Part shown: one piece after another, positions 35,450 through 44,075 of the stretch | Layout: every line of letters begins with the position of its first letter | How positions within the stretch are numbered: the first letter of the stretch is position 1 | Program-made: the position numbers and the translations under genes | Notes under the pieces: generated by a model | The model's input: the letters and a program-made list of their open reading frames with translations, nothing else | What the model was told of the DNA's origin: nothing | The model's database searches: none | Source of the DNA: RHKX01 sp963823275 | Lineage (GTDB): Bacteria; Actinomycetota; Thermoleophilia; Solirubrobacterales; 70-9 | Length of the DNA stretch: 64,000 nt | Assembly: GCA_963823275.1 (NCBI GenBank) | Contig: CAWGKW010000002.1 | Coordinates: 1,281,673-1,345,672, forward strand | Direction: 5' to 3'

Positions 35450-36766
35450 CTACCCGAGCGGTCGGTGTGACCCGCCCTTCTCGTAGACCTCGTCGCGGAG
35501 GGGGCGAGGGTGGCCGATCGAGCCGACCTCGGCGGTGTCGCGGCGGAAGGGAAGGCCGACGGTCCAGTCGGCGACTGCCCTGAGCTTGCGCGTCAGGCCG
35601 GGGATCTGGCTGACGTGGTAGGTCCGGGCCGCCCACCACGCCGGGAAGCCGGACAGGGTGATGCCGCCGGGCATGCTTGCAACCGCCTTGTAGCGGCCGA
35701 GGTTGACGAAGGCACCCCGGCTGCGGTAGGTGAATCGTTCGGGCTGACCGACGCCGAGGTTGGCGCCGATGTTGCGAGCGGCGATGTGAGCCTGACGGAT
35801 GGCGTGCTGAGCGGTCGGCGGGCAGAGGCCGCCCTCAGGATTGGGGACGGCCGCGCAATCGCCCGCGGCGAAGACCCCGTTCATGCCCTCGACGACGAGA
35901 TGGTCGTCGACGGGAACGCGGCCCCGGTCATCGAGCGGCACGTTCATCATCCGCAGGCTCGGGTGGGCGGAGACTCCGGCCGTCCAAACAACCGTCCGGG
36001 CGCCGATCCGCTCGCCGGTCGAGAGCTCGACGGAGTCGGCGGCGACCTTCGTCAGCGTGGTCTCCAGCCGGATGTCCATGCCCCTCCCGCGCAGCTCGCG
36101 GACCGCATAGTCGGCGAGGCTCTCATCGATCTCGGGCAGAACCCGCGGGGCCGCCTCGACCAGGATCCAGCGCATTCCCTGCAGCCGCGCTCGCGGGTAC
36201 CGCTGGATCGCGTCGACGGCGAAGTCCTGCAGCTCGGCAACCGCCTCCAGGCCGGCGTAGCCGCCGCCGACGAAGACGTAGGTTAGGAGCTCCTCGCGGC
36301 GGGCCGGATCCTCGGTCGCGTTGGCCTGCTCCAGCGTCTCGACCATGTGGTTGCGGAGCCAGATCGCGTCGGCGAGGCTCTTGAAGCCGATCGCATGCTG
36401 ATCGAGGCCGGGCACCGGGAGGGAGCGGCTGACGGAGCCGAACGCGAGCAGCAGCTGGTCGTATGGCAGCTCCTCGACATCGCCCTCGTGGCCGGTCAGC
36501 TCGACCGTGCGGGCGGCAGGATCGTGGGCGCTGATCGCGCCGATCCTCAGGTAGGTGCGTCTGAGCAGGTCACGCAGCGGGGTGACGACGTGGCGGGGCT
36601 CGAGCGTTCCAGCGGCGGCCTCGGGCAGCAGCGGCGTGTACAGGAGGAAGTTGACGTCGTTGACCAGGATCAACCGGGTCGACTGCTTCGGGAGCAGCCG
36701 CTCGAGCTCGCGGGCGGCGTTCGCTCCTGCAAACCCCCCACCGGCGATGACGACGTTGTGTGCCAC
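35450..36766 (-). CDS. ndh: Type II NADH dehydrogenase
   Basis: Single-subunit FAD enzyme passing electrons from NADH to the quinone pool at the inner membrane face without proton pumping. 438 residues: FAD motif VVIAGGGFAGANAARELER, FLLYTPLLPEAAAGTLEPRH typical of NDH-2, NADH-binding YVFVGGGYAGLEAVAEL (~residue 165), FAAGDCAAVPN, and QHAIRQAHIAARNI. The C-terminal ~50 residues include the hydrophobic/basic PAWWAARTYHVSQIPGLTRKLR that may bind the membrane. It fits with menaquinone made by the men genes in this window. A palindromic operator lies just upstream. Confidence 0.93.
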   Translation of the reverse strand: MAHNVVIAGGGFAGANAARELERLLPKQSTRLILVNDVNFLLYTPLLPEAAAGTLEPRHVVTPLRDLLRRTYLRIGAISAHDPAARTVELTGHEGDVEELPYDQLLLAFGSVSRSLPVPGLDQHAIGFKSLADAIWLRNHMVETLEQANATEDPARREELLTYVFVGGGYAGLEAVAELQDFAVDAIQRYPRARLQGMRWILVEAAPRVLPEIDESLADYAVRELRGRGMDIRLETTLTKVAADSVELSTGERIGARTVVWTAGVSAHPSLRMMNVPLDDRGRVPVDDHLVVEGMNGVFAAGDCAAVPNPEGGLCPPTAQHAIRQAHIAARNIGANLGVGQPERFTYRSRGAFVNLGRYKAVASMPGGITLSGFPAWWAARTYHVSQIPGLTRKLRAVADWTVGLPFRRDTAEVGSIGHPRPLRDEVYEKGGSHRPLG

Positions 36767-36783
36767 GCCGCCATTGTTGCAGC

Positions 36784-36802
36784 TTGTAACTTCTCGTTAC
36801 AA
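36784..36802 (-). promoter_or_regulatory. Palindromic operator upstream of ndh
   Basis: TTGTAAC-TTCTC-GTTACAA is a perfect 7+7 inverted repeat with a 5-base spacer, 18 bases before the ndh start. Spacing and symmetry fit a dimeric repressor, TetR-like. It resembles but does not match the Rex consensus, which would be an appealing NADH sensor for ndh. Confidence 0.5.
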
Positions 36803-36822
36803 AGTGCCCTGCGCGCCGCCGC

Positions 36823-38280
36823 TCAGAGGTCGAGGCGCTCCCGGATGATGCGCGTGACCTCGCCGCCGTCGGCGCGGCCGCGGGTCTCCTTCATGACCGC
36901 TCCGACGAGCGCGCCGATCGCCTTGCCCTCCCCCGCCCTGACCTTGGCCGCGGCGTCGGGCTGCGCTTCGATTGCCCGGTCGACGACGGCCTCGAGCTCG
37001 CCTGCGTCGCTGCTCGCACCGAGGTCGAGGCGTTCGACGATCTCGGCTGGATCGCCACCCTCACCGACCATCACGTTGAGCACCTCGCGGGCGCCACCGC
37101 GGTTGACCTGCTTGGCCGTGATCAGGCCCACGAGGGCGGCGACCGCCTCCGGGGTGGCCGCAGTCTCGGCTGGACCGGCGGCCCCGGCGTCCCGAGCGGC
37201 AGCGACGAGATCGCCGGTCACCCAGTTGGCGATCGCGACGGCCTCGTCGTCCCCGCCGGCCGCCACGGCCCGCTCGAAGAACCCGGCGAGCTCGGTGTCG
37301 AAGGCCAGCAGGTGGGCGGCCTCGGAGTTGAGCCCGAGCTCCTCGACGTAGCGTTCGCGGCGCTGTTCGGGGAGTTCGGGCAGGTCGGCGCGCGCAGCCT
37401 CGATGTCCTCCGGGGCGGGAACCACGGGCACCAGATCGGGCTCGGGGAAGTAGCGATAGTCATGGGCGTACTCCTTCGAACGCAGCGGGGTGAGCGTGCC
37501 GTTGGCGGGGTCGAAATGCAGCGTCTGCTGCTCGACTGCTCCCCCCGCCGCGATGATGCCGCGCTGGCGGGCGATCTCGGCTTCGACCCCGCGCTCGAGG
37601 AAGCGAAAGCTGTTCATGTTCTTCAGCTCGGTCTTGGTGCCGAGCGCCTCGGCGCCCGCCGGCCGGATCGAGACGTTGGCGTCACATCGCAGGCTGCCCT
37701 CATCCATGTTCACGTCGGAGACGCCGAGCTGACGCAGGGTCGTGCGCAGCAGCGCCAGCCACTCGCGGGCCTTCGCCGGATCGTCGATGTCGGGCTCGGT
37801 GACGATCTCGACCAGTGGGGTCCCACCGCGGTTGAAGTCCACCAGCGAGGCACCTGAGCCATGGATTCGCCCGGAGTCGCCGACGTGGCTCAGCTTTGCG
37901 GCGTCCTCCTCCATGTGGACCCGATGGATCCGGACCTCGCCCAGCCGGCCGTCGCTGCCGAGCGGCACGTCGTACTGACTGATCTGGTAGCCCTTGGGCA
38001 GGTCGGGGTAGAAGTAGTTCTTGCGGTGAAAGATCGACCGGGGAGCGATGTCGCAACCGAGTGCGACGGCGATCCGGATCGCGAAGTCGATCGCCTGCTC
38101 GTTGAGGACGGGGAGGGTGCCGGGGTGTCCCAGGCAGACGGGGCATGTGTGGGTGTTCGGCTCGGCGCCGAACTCCAGCTCGCAGCCGCAGAACATCTTC
38201 GTCTTGGTCTGCAGCTGGACATGGATTTCGAGCCCGATCGTCGGGATCAGGTCCGGTTTCGGCGGCTTGCGATCGCTCAT
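36823..38280 (-). CDS. gatB: Asp-tRNA(Asn)/Glu-tRNA(Gln) amidotransferase subunit B
   Basis: tRNA-binding and kinase subunit of GatCAB, which amidates mischarged Glu-tRNA(Gln) or Asp-tRNA(Asn). 485 residues from ATG 38278-38280. Landmarks: IGLEIHVQLQTKTKMFCGC, CPVCLGHPGTLPVLN (zinc-site cysteines), NYFYPDLPKGYQISQYD, VDFNRGGTPLVEIVTEPD, MDEGSLRCDANVSIRP, KNMNSFRFLERG, and a YqeY-like tail domain ending EVTRIIRERLDL. It is 16 bases downstream of gatA, in the order gatC-gatA-gatB. Confidence 0.96.
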   Translation of the reverse strand: MSDRKPPKPDLIPTIGLEIHVQLQTKTKMFCGCELEFGAEPNTHTCPVCLGHPGTLPVLNEQAIDFAIRIAVALGCDIAPRSIFHRKNYFYPDLPKGYQISQYDVPLGSDGRLGEVRIHRVHMEEDAAKLSHVGDSGRIHGSGASLVDFNRGGTPLVEIVTEPDIDDPAKAREWLALLRTTLRQLGVSDVNMDEGSLRCDANVSIRPAGAEALGTKTELKNMNSFRFLERGVEAEIARQRGIIAAGGAVEQQTLHFDPANGTLTPLRSKEYAHDYRYFPEPDLVPVVPAPEDIEAARADLPELPEQRRERYVEELGLNSEAAHLLAFDTELAGFFERAVAAGGDDEAVAIANWVTGDLVAAARDAGAAGPAETAATPEAVAALVGLITAKQVNRGGAREVLNVMVGEGGDPAEIVERLDLGASSDAGELEAVVDRAIEAQPDAAAKVRAGEGKAIGALVGAVMKETRGRADGGEVTRIIRERLDL

Positions 38281-38296
38281 CGGTGGCCGATTCTCC

Positions 38297-39772
38297 TCAA
38301 CGATTCCCCGGGAGCCTGGGGGAGTTGTCGAAGCCCACCGCGGCCTCGATGGCGTGGGCCGCATCGAGAATCAGCGACTCGCTGAACGCCGGGCCCGCGA
38401 TCTGCAGGCCGACGGGCAGCTCGGGAAGCCCGGGCCCCCCGTCGCCGGGAGCTGCCATCCCCGAGGGGATCGAGATTGCCGGGATGCCGGCGAGCGACAT
38501 CGGGACCGTGCAGTAGTCGGACATGTACATCGAGAATGGGTCGGCAGCCCTGGCACCGAGTTCGAAGGCCACGGTCGGCGACGTCGGGGTGATCAGCAGA
38601 TCGAAGTCCCCGAACGCCGCGGCGAAGTCCTGGGCGATCAGCGTCCGGACCTTCTGAGCGCTCCAGTAGTAGGCGTCATAGAAACCCGACGAGAGCGCAT
38701 AGGTGCCGAGCATGATCCGGCGCTTGACCTCGGGCCCGAAGCCGGCGGCGCGCGTCAGCTCGTACATCTCATCAAGCGAGCCGGCCTCCTCGCGCATCCC
38801 GAAGCGCACGCCGTCGTAGCGGGCGAGGTTCGCCGAAGCCTCCGCCGGCGCGAGCACGTAGTAGGCGGAGATGCCGTGACGGGCGCTCGGCAGGGTGGTC
38901 TCCGCGACCTCGGCACCGAGTTCCTCACAGAGCCGGATGTTGCGCTCAAAGACCTCCCTGACACCTTCCTCGATGCCCTCGGCGTCGCTGCTGAGCTCAC
39001 GTGGTACCCCGATACGCAGCCCCGACAGGTCCTCTCGGCTCGGAATCTCGATTCCGGCGGGAACCCCCAGCGAGGTCGAATCGCGAGGATCGCGCCCGAC
39101 CATCGCGTTCAGCATCAGGGCCGAATCGCGGACGTCGCGGGTGAACGGCCCGCACTGATCCAGCGAGGAGGCGAACGCGATCATCCCGGAGCGTGAGATC
39201 GCCCCATAGGTCGGTTTCATCCCGACGACCCCACAGAGCGCGGCGGGCTGGCGGATCGAGCCCCCCGTGTCGGTACCGATCGAACACGGAGCGAGCCCGC
39301 CGGAGACGACCGCTGCCGAGCCGCCCGAGGAGCCGCCCGGTACGCGATCGCGATCCCAGGGGTTGCGGACGGGTCCGAAGGCCGAGTTCTCGTTCGAGGA
39401 CCCCATCGCGAACTCATCCATGTTCGTCTTCCCCAGAACCCTGGCGCCGGAGTCGAGCAGTCGCTCCACCGCGGTGGCCGTGTACGGAGGAACGTAGGTC
39501 TCGAGGATTCTCGAGCCGGCGGTCGCCGGCAGGCCCTCGATGCAGAAGATGTCCTTGATGGCGACCGGAACTCCCTCGAGGGCCCGAGGGCCGCGGGCAT
39601 CGCCGCTGGTCCCGCGGTAGGGCGCCGACTCGGCGGTCTCAGGACGCCAGAGGTAGGCCCCAAGTTCGTCCGGGGTCTCCTGGTAGGCGGAGAACCATTC
39701 GTCGGCGGAGAGGTTGCCCTCCGCGATCTCACCGAGTCCCTCGGCGACCGTCAGGCCGCGCGGATCGCTCAC
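38297..39772 (-). CDS. gatA: Asp-tRNA(Asn)/Glu-tRNA(Gln) amidotransferase subunit A
   Basis: Glutaminase subunit of GatCAB, releasing ammonia from glutamine. 491 residues of the amidase-signature family: the catalytic lysine in VAIKDIFC, the Gly/Ser-rich signature GGSSGGSAAVVSGGLAPCSIGTDTGGSIRQPA (consecutive) containing the cis-Ser and nucleophilic Ser, then GMKPTYGAISRSG. The typical GatA C-terminus PVGLQIAGPAFSESLILDAAHAIE is present. The ATG overlaps the gatC stop by four bases. Confidence 0.96.
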   Translation of the reverse strand: MSDPRGLTVAEGLGEIAEGNLSADEWFSAYQETPDELGAYLWRPETAESAPYRGTSGDARGPRALEGVPVAIKDIFCIEGLPATAGSRILETYVPPYTATAVERLLDSGARVLGKTNMDEFAMGSSNENSAFGPVRNPWDRDRVPGGSSGGSAAVVSGGLAPCSIGTDTGGSIRQPAALCGVVGMKPTYGAISRSGMIAFASSLDQCGPFTRDVRDSALMLNAMVGRDPRDSTSLGVPAGIEIPSREDLSGLRIGVPRELSSDAEGIEEGVREVFERNIRLCEELGAEVAETTLPSARHGISAYYVLAPAEASANLARYDGVRFGMREEAGSLDEMYELTRAAGFGPEVKRRIMLGTYALSSGFYDAYYWSAQKVRTLIAQDFAAAFGDFDLLITPTSPTVAFELGARAADPFSMYMSDYCTVPMSLAGIPAISIPSGMAAPGDGGPGLPELPVGLQIAGPAFSESLILDAAHAIEAAVGFDNSPRLPGNR

Positions 39773-40053
39773 GCCTGCGGGGATGGAACGCGGAAGGAAT
39801 CCGAAGCGCTGTCGGGAGCGCCTGCCAGAGCCGTCTCCCGGTCGAGGCTCGGGGATGGGACATCTGGGCGCCAGACGTTCTCGAGGGCCACGACATGGGA
39901 GGTCGGAGCCACCCCGTGGAGGTCGAGCTCCGCAAGCGTCTCGACGTGCTCGAGGATGCCGGACAGCTCAGCCGACATCCGTTCGACCTCCTCCTCGGTC
40001 AGGCGGAGACGCGCAAGACGCGCGATATGGAGAACCTGCTCACGGTCGATCAT
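39769..40053 (-). CDS. gatC: Asp-tRNA(Asn)/Glu-tRNA(Gln) amidotransferase subunit C
   Basis: 94-residue scaffold that wraps GatA against GatB. Family pattern: IDREQVLHIARLARLRLTEEEVERMSAELSGILEHVETLAELD at the N-terminus and a C-terminal segment with DVPSPSLDRETALAGAP. First gene of gatCAB; gatA starts within its last codons. No upstream partner is obvious; the 114-base gap to the next gene is GC-rich with no gene I can support. Confidence 0.93.
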   Translation of the reverse strand: MIDREQVLHIARLARLRLTEEEVERMSAELSGILEHVETLAELDLHGVAPTSHVVALENVWRPDVPSPSLDRETALAGAPDSASDSFRVPSPQA

Positions 40054-40167
40054 GGACGCCGCATTGTAGGAGCGGAAGGCGCCCGCCGCCTTGGCTGGCG
40101 CCGAAGCGCCGGCGGCCGCGCAGTTGCTGGCTGGGCGGCCGCCGGAAACGTTGCTCCGCCTCGGCCC

Positions 40168-40710
40168 TCAGGCCGCCGGCGGAGGTGGAGGCGGAGGCGG
40201 GGGCTCGCCGCCGCCGCGGTTCTGGACCTGGTCGGCCTGGTGTTGGAAGGAGGTCCCCTCCTCCTCCATCGCCTTCCAGCCGCCGTATGCGATACCCCCG
40301 GCCGCAATCAGGCCGAGGAAGACCCCGATCTTCCGGGAGATGCTGATGTCGAACCCGTCGGGAATGTCCCCTGAACTCGGCGGGTCGATGATCCGGAACA
40401 GGATCAGCAGCACGCTGAAGATCCCGAGGCCCGCGGTGATCGCGCTGATCGCCACCGGTGTGTTGACGCTCTGAGCGTTGGCGGTCATCAGCGCCCCGCC
40501 GATCGCGACGATGGCGGTGATCAACAGAACCCAGCGGATCCACTCCAGCGAGTTCCAGGCGTTGGAGGACGCATCGAAGCCGACGCCGAGCCCAAGTGAC
40601 TGATCGCCGAAGTCGACCCCGAACCACTTGAAGATGAACATGATCACGAAGAGAGCGAGGCCCGAAACCGCGGCTATCGTCTCCCCCCTTCCGAGTCTGC
40701 CTGTGTCCAC
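40168..40710 (-). CDS. Four-helix membrane protein with poly-proline tail, function unknown
   Basis: 180 residues. Four hydrophobic segments: ETIAAVSGLALFVIMFIF, WVLLITAIVAIGGALMTA, VAISAITAGLGIFSVLLILFRI and KIGVFLGLIAAGGIAYGGW. A short loop between the first two (FDASSNAWNSLEWIRW) and an acidic loop before the fourth (PPSSGDIPDGFDI) may face opposite sides. The C-terminus is Gln-rich then nine prolines. I do not recognise a family with certainty; similar short actinobacterial proteins are annotated as hypothetical membrane proteins. It is 68 bases downstream of the folD start side, same strand as neighbours. Confidence 0.75.
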   Translation of the reverse strand: MDTGRLGRGETIAAVSGLALFVIMFIFKWFGVDFGDQSLGLGVGFDASSNAWNSLEWIRWVLLITAIVAIGGALMTANAQSVNTPVAISAITAGLGIFSVLLILFRIIDPPSSGDIPDGFDISISRKIGVFLGLIAAGGIAYGGWKAMEEEGTSFQHQADQVQNRGGGEPPPPPPPPPAA

Positions 40711-40778
40711 TGTCTCTCCTCCGATCTGTCAGCCCGGCGGGCCGCTCTCCGAAACTCGACTGGAGCCTATACCCGCGA

Positions 40779-41681
40779 TCAGCCGGAAACGGCCGACCGA
40801 GCGGCTCGCACCGTATTGGCGAGCAGCATCGCGATCGTCATCGGACCGACCCCTCCCGGGACCGGCGTGATCCTGCCCGCCACTTCCGCGGCGGTCGCGA
40901 ACTCGACGTCGCCGACCAAGCCGGAATCGGTCCTGTTCATGCCGACGTCGATCACGGTGGCGCCGGGTTTCACCCAGTCGCCCTTGACCATCTCGGGGCG
41001 CCCGACCGCGGCGATCAGGACGTCCGCCCGACGGCAGACGCCCGCCAGATCACGGGTCCGCGAATGACAGACGGTCACGGTCGCGTCGGCCCCCACCAGC
41101 AGGCTCGACAACGGCCGACCGACGAGGTTCGAGCGCCCGACGACGACCGCCTCGGCGCCGCTCAGCTCGACGCCTGAGCGGTGCAGAATCTCCACAACCC
41201 CGGCAGGGGTGCAGGGGATCAGGCCAAGCACCGTTCCGGCACCGGGGCCGATTTCGAGCGCCTCGGAGATGCCGATCCGGCCCTGAGCCAGCAGCCCGGC
41301 GTTCGTGGGGGTCAGGCCGTCGACGTCCTTGTGTGGCGAGATCTCGGCGAGCACGGGATCGGAGTCGAGACCCTCGGGAAGCGGCAGCTGCACGAGGATC
41401 CCGTCGACGCCGGGATCGGCGTCGAGGGCCGCGACGAGCTCGACCAGCTCGGCCTGAGGGATCACCGCGGGCAGCTCGCGGTGAATCGAGCGGATCCCGG
41501 CCTCCTCGCAGGCGCGGCGTTTGCTCCCGACGTAGACGTGGGAGGCGGGGTCGTCGCCGACCAGCACCGTGGCCAGGCCCGGCGCCCGCCCTCCTGCCGC
41601 AATCGTGGCGGCGACGACGTCTCTGACCCGCTCGCGGAGGGCGAGGGCGATCGCCCTGCCGTCGAGGAGCTCCGCCCCCAC
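40779..41681 (-). CDS. folD: Methylenetetrahydrofolate dehydrogenase/cyclohydrolase
   Basis: Bifunctional one-carbon enzyme interconverting 5,10-methylene- and 10-formyl-THF with NADP. 300 residues. Landmarks: GLATVLVGDDPASHVYVGSKRRACEEAGI with the catalytic Tyr/Lys, GILVQLPLPEGLD, PHKDVDGLTPTNAG, LIPCTPAGVVEIL, VVVGRSNLVGRPLSSLL (NADP loop) and VIDVGMNRTDSGLVGDVEF, PVPGGVGPMTIAMLL. The GTG start at 41679-41681 shares one base with the pcrA stop, so it is probably coupled to pcrA. Confidence 0.96.
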   Translation of the reverse strand: MGAELLDGRAIALALRERVRDVVAATIAAGGRAPGLATVLVGDDPASHVYVGSKRRACEEAGIRSIHRELPAVIPQAELVELVAALDADPGVDGILVQLPLPEGLDSDPVLAEISPHKDVDGLTPTNAGLLAQGRIGISEALEIGPGAGTVLGLIPCTPAGVVEILHRSGVELSGAEAVVVGRSNLVGRPLSSLLVGADATVTVCHSRTRDLAGVCRRADVLIAAVGRPEMVKGDWVKPGATVIDVGMNRTDSGLVGDVEFATAAEVAGRITPVPGGVGPMTIAMLLANTVRAARSAVSG

Positions 41682-43990
41682 TAAGACGCCTTTTGAATGG
41701 GGGCGTAATCGGCCATCAGCTTGCGGTCGCCCCCGGCACCGCGGAAGCGGACCACGACCACGTTGCCGGGCTCGACGGCCGTCACGACACCCTCACCGAA
41801 AGATGCGTGCACGACGTCGTCGCCCACGGTCAGCTGAAGGGCCGGGCCGGATCCCGGCCCCTCGTTCAATCCCCTCGCCCCCTCGGCGCCGAAGTTGCCG
41901 GAGAACCCGCCCGCGGAGCCGGCACCGAAGCCTCCGCCGGTGCCCCAGCCGGTCGCCGAGGAAACCGAGGCGTGACGCTCGACGAGCTGCGCCGGGATCT
42001 CGCCGAGGAACCGGGAGGGGATGCCGGCGCCCTGTGAGCCGAAGAGGCTCCGGCGGCGGGCGTAGGTCAAGGTCAGGAACTCCCGGGCACGGGTCAGCCC
42101 GACGTAGCAGAGGCGGCGCTCCTCCTCGAGATTGCCCTCGTCAATCGAGCGCGAGTGCGGAAACACCCCGTCCTCGCAGCCGATCATGAAGACGGCCTTG
42201 TACTCGAGGCCCTTTGCATTGTGGAGTGTCATCAGGGTGACCTTTGTCGCGTCCTCGACGAGCTTGTCCTGCTCGTTGATCAGCGAAATCTGCTCGAGGA
42301 ACTCCTCCAGCGGAGCCAACTCGCTCTCCCCCTCGAGCTCGCGGTTGAGGTCGAACTCGGCGGCCATCCCGACCAGCTCCTGCAGGTTCTCGATCCGCCC
42401 CTCCGCCTCGATCGTACGCTCGGCTTCGAGCGCCTCGATGTAGCCCGACTCCGACAGGGTCGACTCGAGCAGCTCGGCCACGCCGCCACGCCGCTCGGCC
42501 CGCTCGGTGAGACTCGCGATCAGCTCGGCGAAGCGGCCGATCGCCTTCTTCGCGGCGGCTCCGAGACCGGGCACCGAGTCGGCGGAGGCAACGGCCTGCA
42601 GGGGAGTGACCCCGGTGGTGTTCGCCCAGCCGAGCAGGCGGCCCTCGGAGGTGTTGCCGATGCCGCGTCGAGGCGAGTTGAGGATCCGCGAGAGCGAGAT
42701 GCTGTCATCGGGGTTGGCGAGGACGCTGAGATAGGCGATCGCGTCGCGGATCTCGGCCCGCTCGTAGAACTTCGTCCCGCCGATCACCTGGTAGGGAACG
42801 TCGAAGCGAACGAGCGTGTCCTCCAGCACCCGGCTCTGGGCATTGGTCCGATAGAAGATCGCGACGTCGTCGCGGCCGATCTCCTGCTCGTCGACGAGCC
42901 GATCGATCTCACCGGCGATCCAGCGCGCCTCCTCATGCTCGTCGGAGAGCTCTGCGATCGTCACCGGTGCGCCGCGGCCCGCGTCCGTCCAGAGGTTCTT
43001 GTCGAGCCGATCGCGGTTGTGCGAGATCAATCCGTTGGCGGCGTCGAGGATCGTGCCGGTCGAGCGGTAGTTCTGCTCGAGCTTGACGGTCGCCGCCGCC
43101 GGGAAGTCGCGCTCGAAGTCGAGGATGTTTCGGATGTCGGCGGCTCGGAAGCCGTAGACCGACTGGGATTCGTCACCGACGACGAACAGGTTCCCGTGCT
43201 CGCCGGTCAGCAGCTGCAGCAGCCGATACTGGACGCGGTTGGTGTCCTGGTACTCGTCGACGAGTACGTGGCGGAAGTTGCGGGCGTAGCGCTCGCGCAG
43301 GTCGGCGAAGAGCTCGAACAGGTTGACGGTACGGAGGAGAAGATCGTCGAAGTCCATCGCGTTGGCGGTGTGCATTCGCTTCTCGTAGAGCTCGTAGACA
43401 TCGGCGACGGTGGCCTCGAAGAACGACCCCTGCTCCTCGCGCACGGTCTCGGCATCCCGAAGTCGGTTCTTGGCGCCCGAGATCTGGGCCTTTATCGACC
43501 GCGGGGGAAACCGCTTCGGGTCGATCTCGAGCTCGCCCATGCAGCGCTTGACCATCCGCCGCGAGTCGGCCTCGTCGTAGATCGTGAAGCCTCGCTTGTA
43601 GGCGAGCCGATCGGCGTGCTGACGGAGGATCCGAGCGCAGGCGGAGTGGAAGGTCATCACCCACATGACCCGGGCGGCGGCCCCGGTCAGGGCGCCCACG
43701 CGCTCCCTCATCTCCCCCGCCGCCTTGTTGGTGAACGTGATCGCCAGGATTTCGCTCGGGCGGGCCATGCCGGTCGCCAGCAGATAGGCGACCCGGTGGG
43801 TCAGGACCCGGGTCTTGCCCGACCCGGCTCCGGCCAGGACCAGCAACGGACCCTCGCCGTGCTGGACGGCCTCGGCCTGAGCAGGATTGAGGCCGGAAAG
43901 GAGGCTCTCGACCGCGGTCGCTCCCGGGCTGATCGGCGCGCCGGAGGCTGCAGGGAGCTCGTCGAAGGCGTCGTAGGTCGGTTGGTCCAT
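41681..43990 (-). CDS. pcrA: ATP-dependent DNA helicase PcrA/UvrD
   Basis: Superfamily 1 3'-5' helicase for repair and replication-transcription conflict resolution. 769 residues from ATG 43988-43990. Motifs in order: Q motif LNPAQAEAVQHGEGPLLVLAGAGSGKT (Walker A at the end), TFTNKAAGEMRER (Ia), VDEYQDTNRVQY (II), GDESQSVYGFRAAD (III), LEQNYRSTGTIL (IV), TLHNAKGLEYKAVF (V) and EERRLCYVGLTRARE (VI). The C-terminal ~110 residues hold a Gly/Ala-rich linker then a Tudor-like domain (VGDDVVHASFGEGVVTAVEPGNVVVVRF), typical of PcrA. Intact over 2.3 kb. Confidence 0.96.
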   Translation of the reverse strand: MDQPTYDAFDELPAASGAPISPGATAVESLLSGLNPAQAEAVQHGEGPLLVLAGAGSGKTRVLTHRVAYLLATGMARPSEILAITFTNKAAGEMRERVGALTGAAARVMWVMTFHSACARILRQHADRLAYKRGFTIYDEADSRRMVKRCMGELEIDPKRFPPRSIKAQISGAKNRLRDAETVREEQGSFFEATVADVYELYEKRMHTANAMDFDDLLLRTVNLFELFADLRERYARNFRHVLVDEYQDTNRVQYRLLQLLTGEHGNLFVVGDESQSVYGFRAADIRNILDFERDFPAAATVKLEQNYRSTGTILDAANGLISHNRDRLDKNLWTDAGRGAPVTIAELSDEHEEARWIAGEIDRLVDEQEIGRDDVAIFYRTNAQSRVLEDTLVRFDVPYQVIGGTKFYERAEIRDAIAYLSVLANPDDSISLSRILNSPRRGIGNTSEGRLLGWANTTGVTPLQAVASADSVPGLGAAAKKAIGRFAELIASLTERAERRGGVAELLESTLSESGYIEALEAERTIEAEGRIENLQELVGMAAEFDLNRELEGESELAPLEEFLEQISLINEQDKLVEDATKVTLMTLHNAKGLEYKAVFMIGCEDGVFPHSRSIDEGNLEEERRLCYVGLTRAREFLTLTYARRRSLFGSQGAGIPSRFLGEIPAQLVERHASVSSATGWGTGGGFGAGSAGGFSGNFGAEGARGLNEGPGSGPALQLTVGDDVVHASFGEGVVTAVEPGNVVVVRFRGAGGDRKLMADYAPIQKAS

Positions 43991-44029
43991 CTCCCGCCGA
44001 GGATAGTCACCTCGAAGGCGTACCCGGCC

Positions 44030-44066
44030 CCGGCCAGAGCGGAGGCGGAGCGGAGCATCTGGCCGG
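44030..44066. repeat. Hairpin repeat, 44-kb copy
   Basis: CCGGCCAGA/TCTGGCCGG (9-bp perfect arms) around a 19-base loop GCGGAGGCGGAGCGGAGCA. The loop and arm ends match the 21.9- and 22.1-kb copies (arms CCGAGCAGA/TCTGCTCGG), and the arm differences are compensatory. It lies ten bases beyond the cysE stop and before the pcrA start region. Confidence 0.7.
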
Positions 44067-44075
44067 CATTCTCCA

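Noticed and set aside
36784..36802. Rex operator before ndh
   Set aside because: The half-site TTGTAAC and 5-base spacer do not match the Rex TTGTGAA N4 TTCACAA form; kept only as a generic operator.
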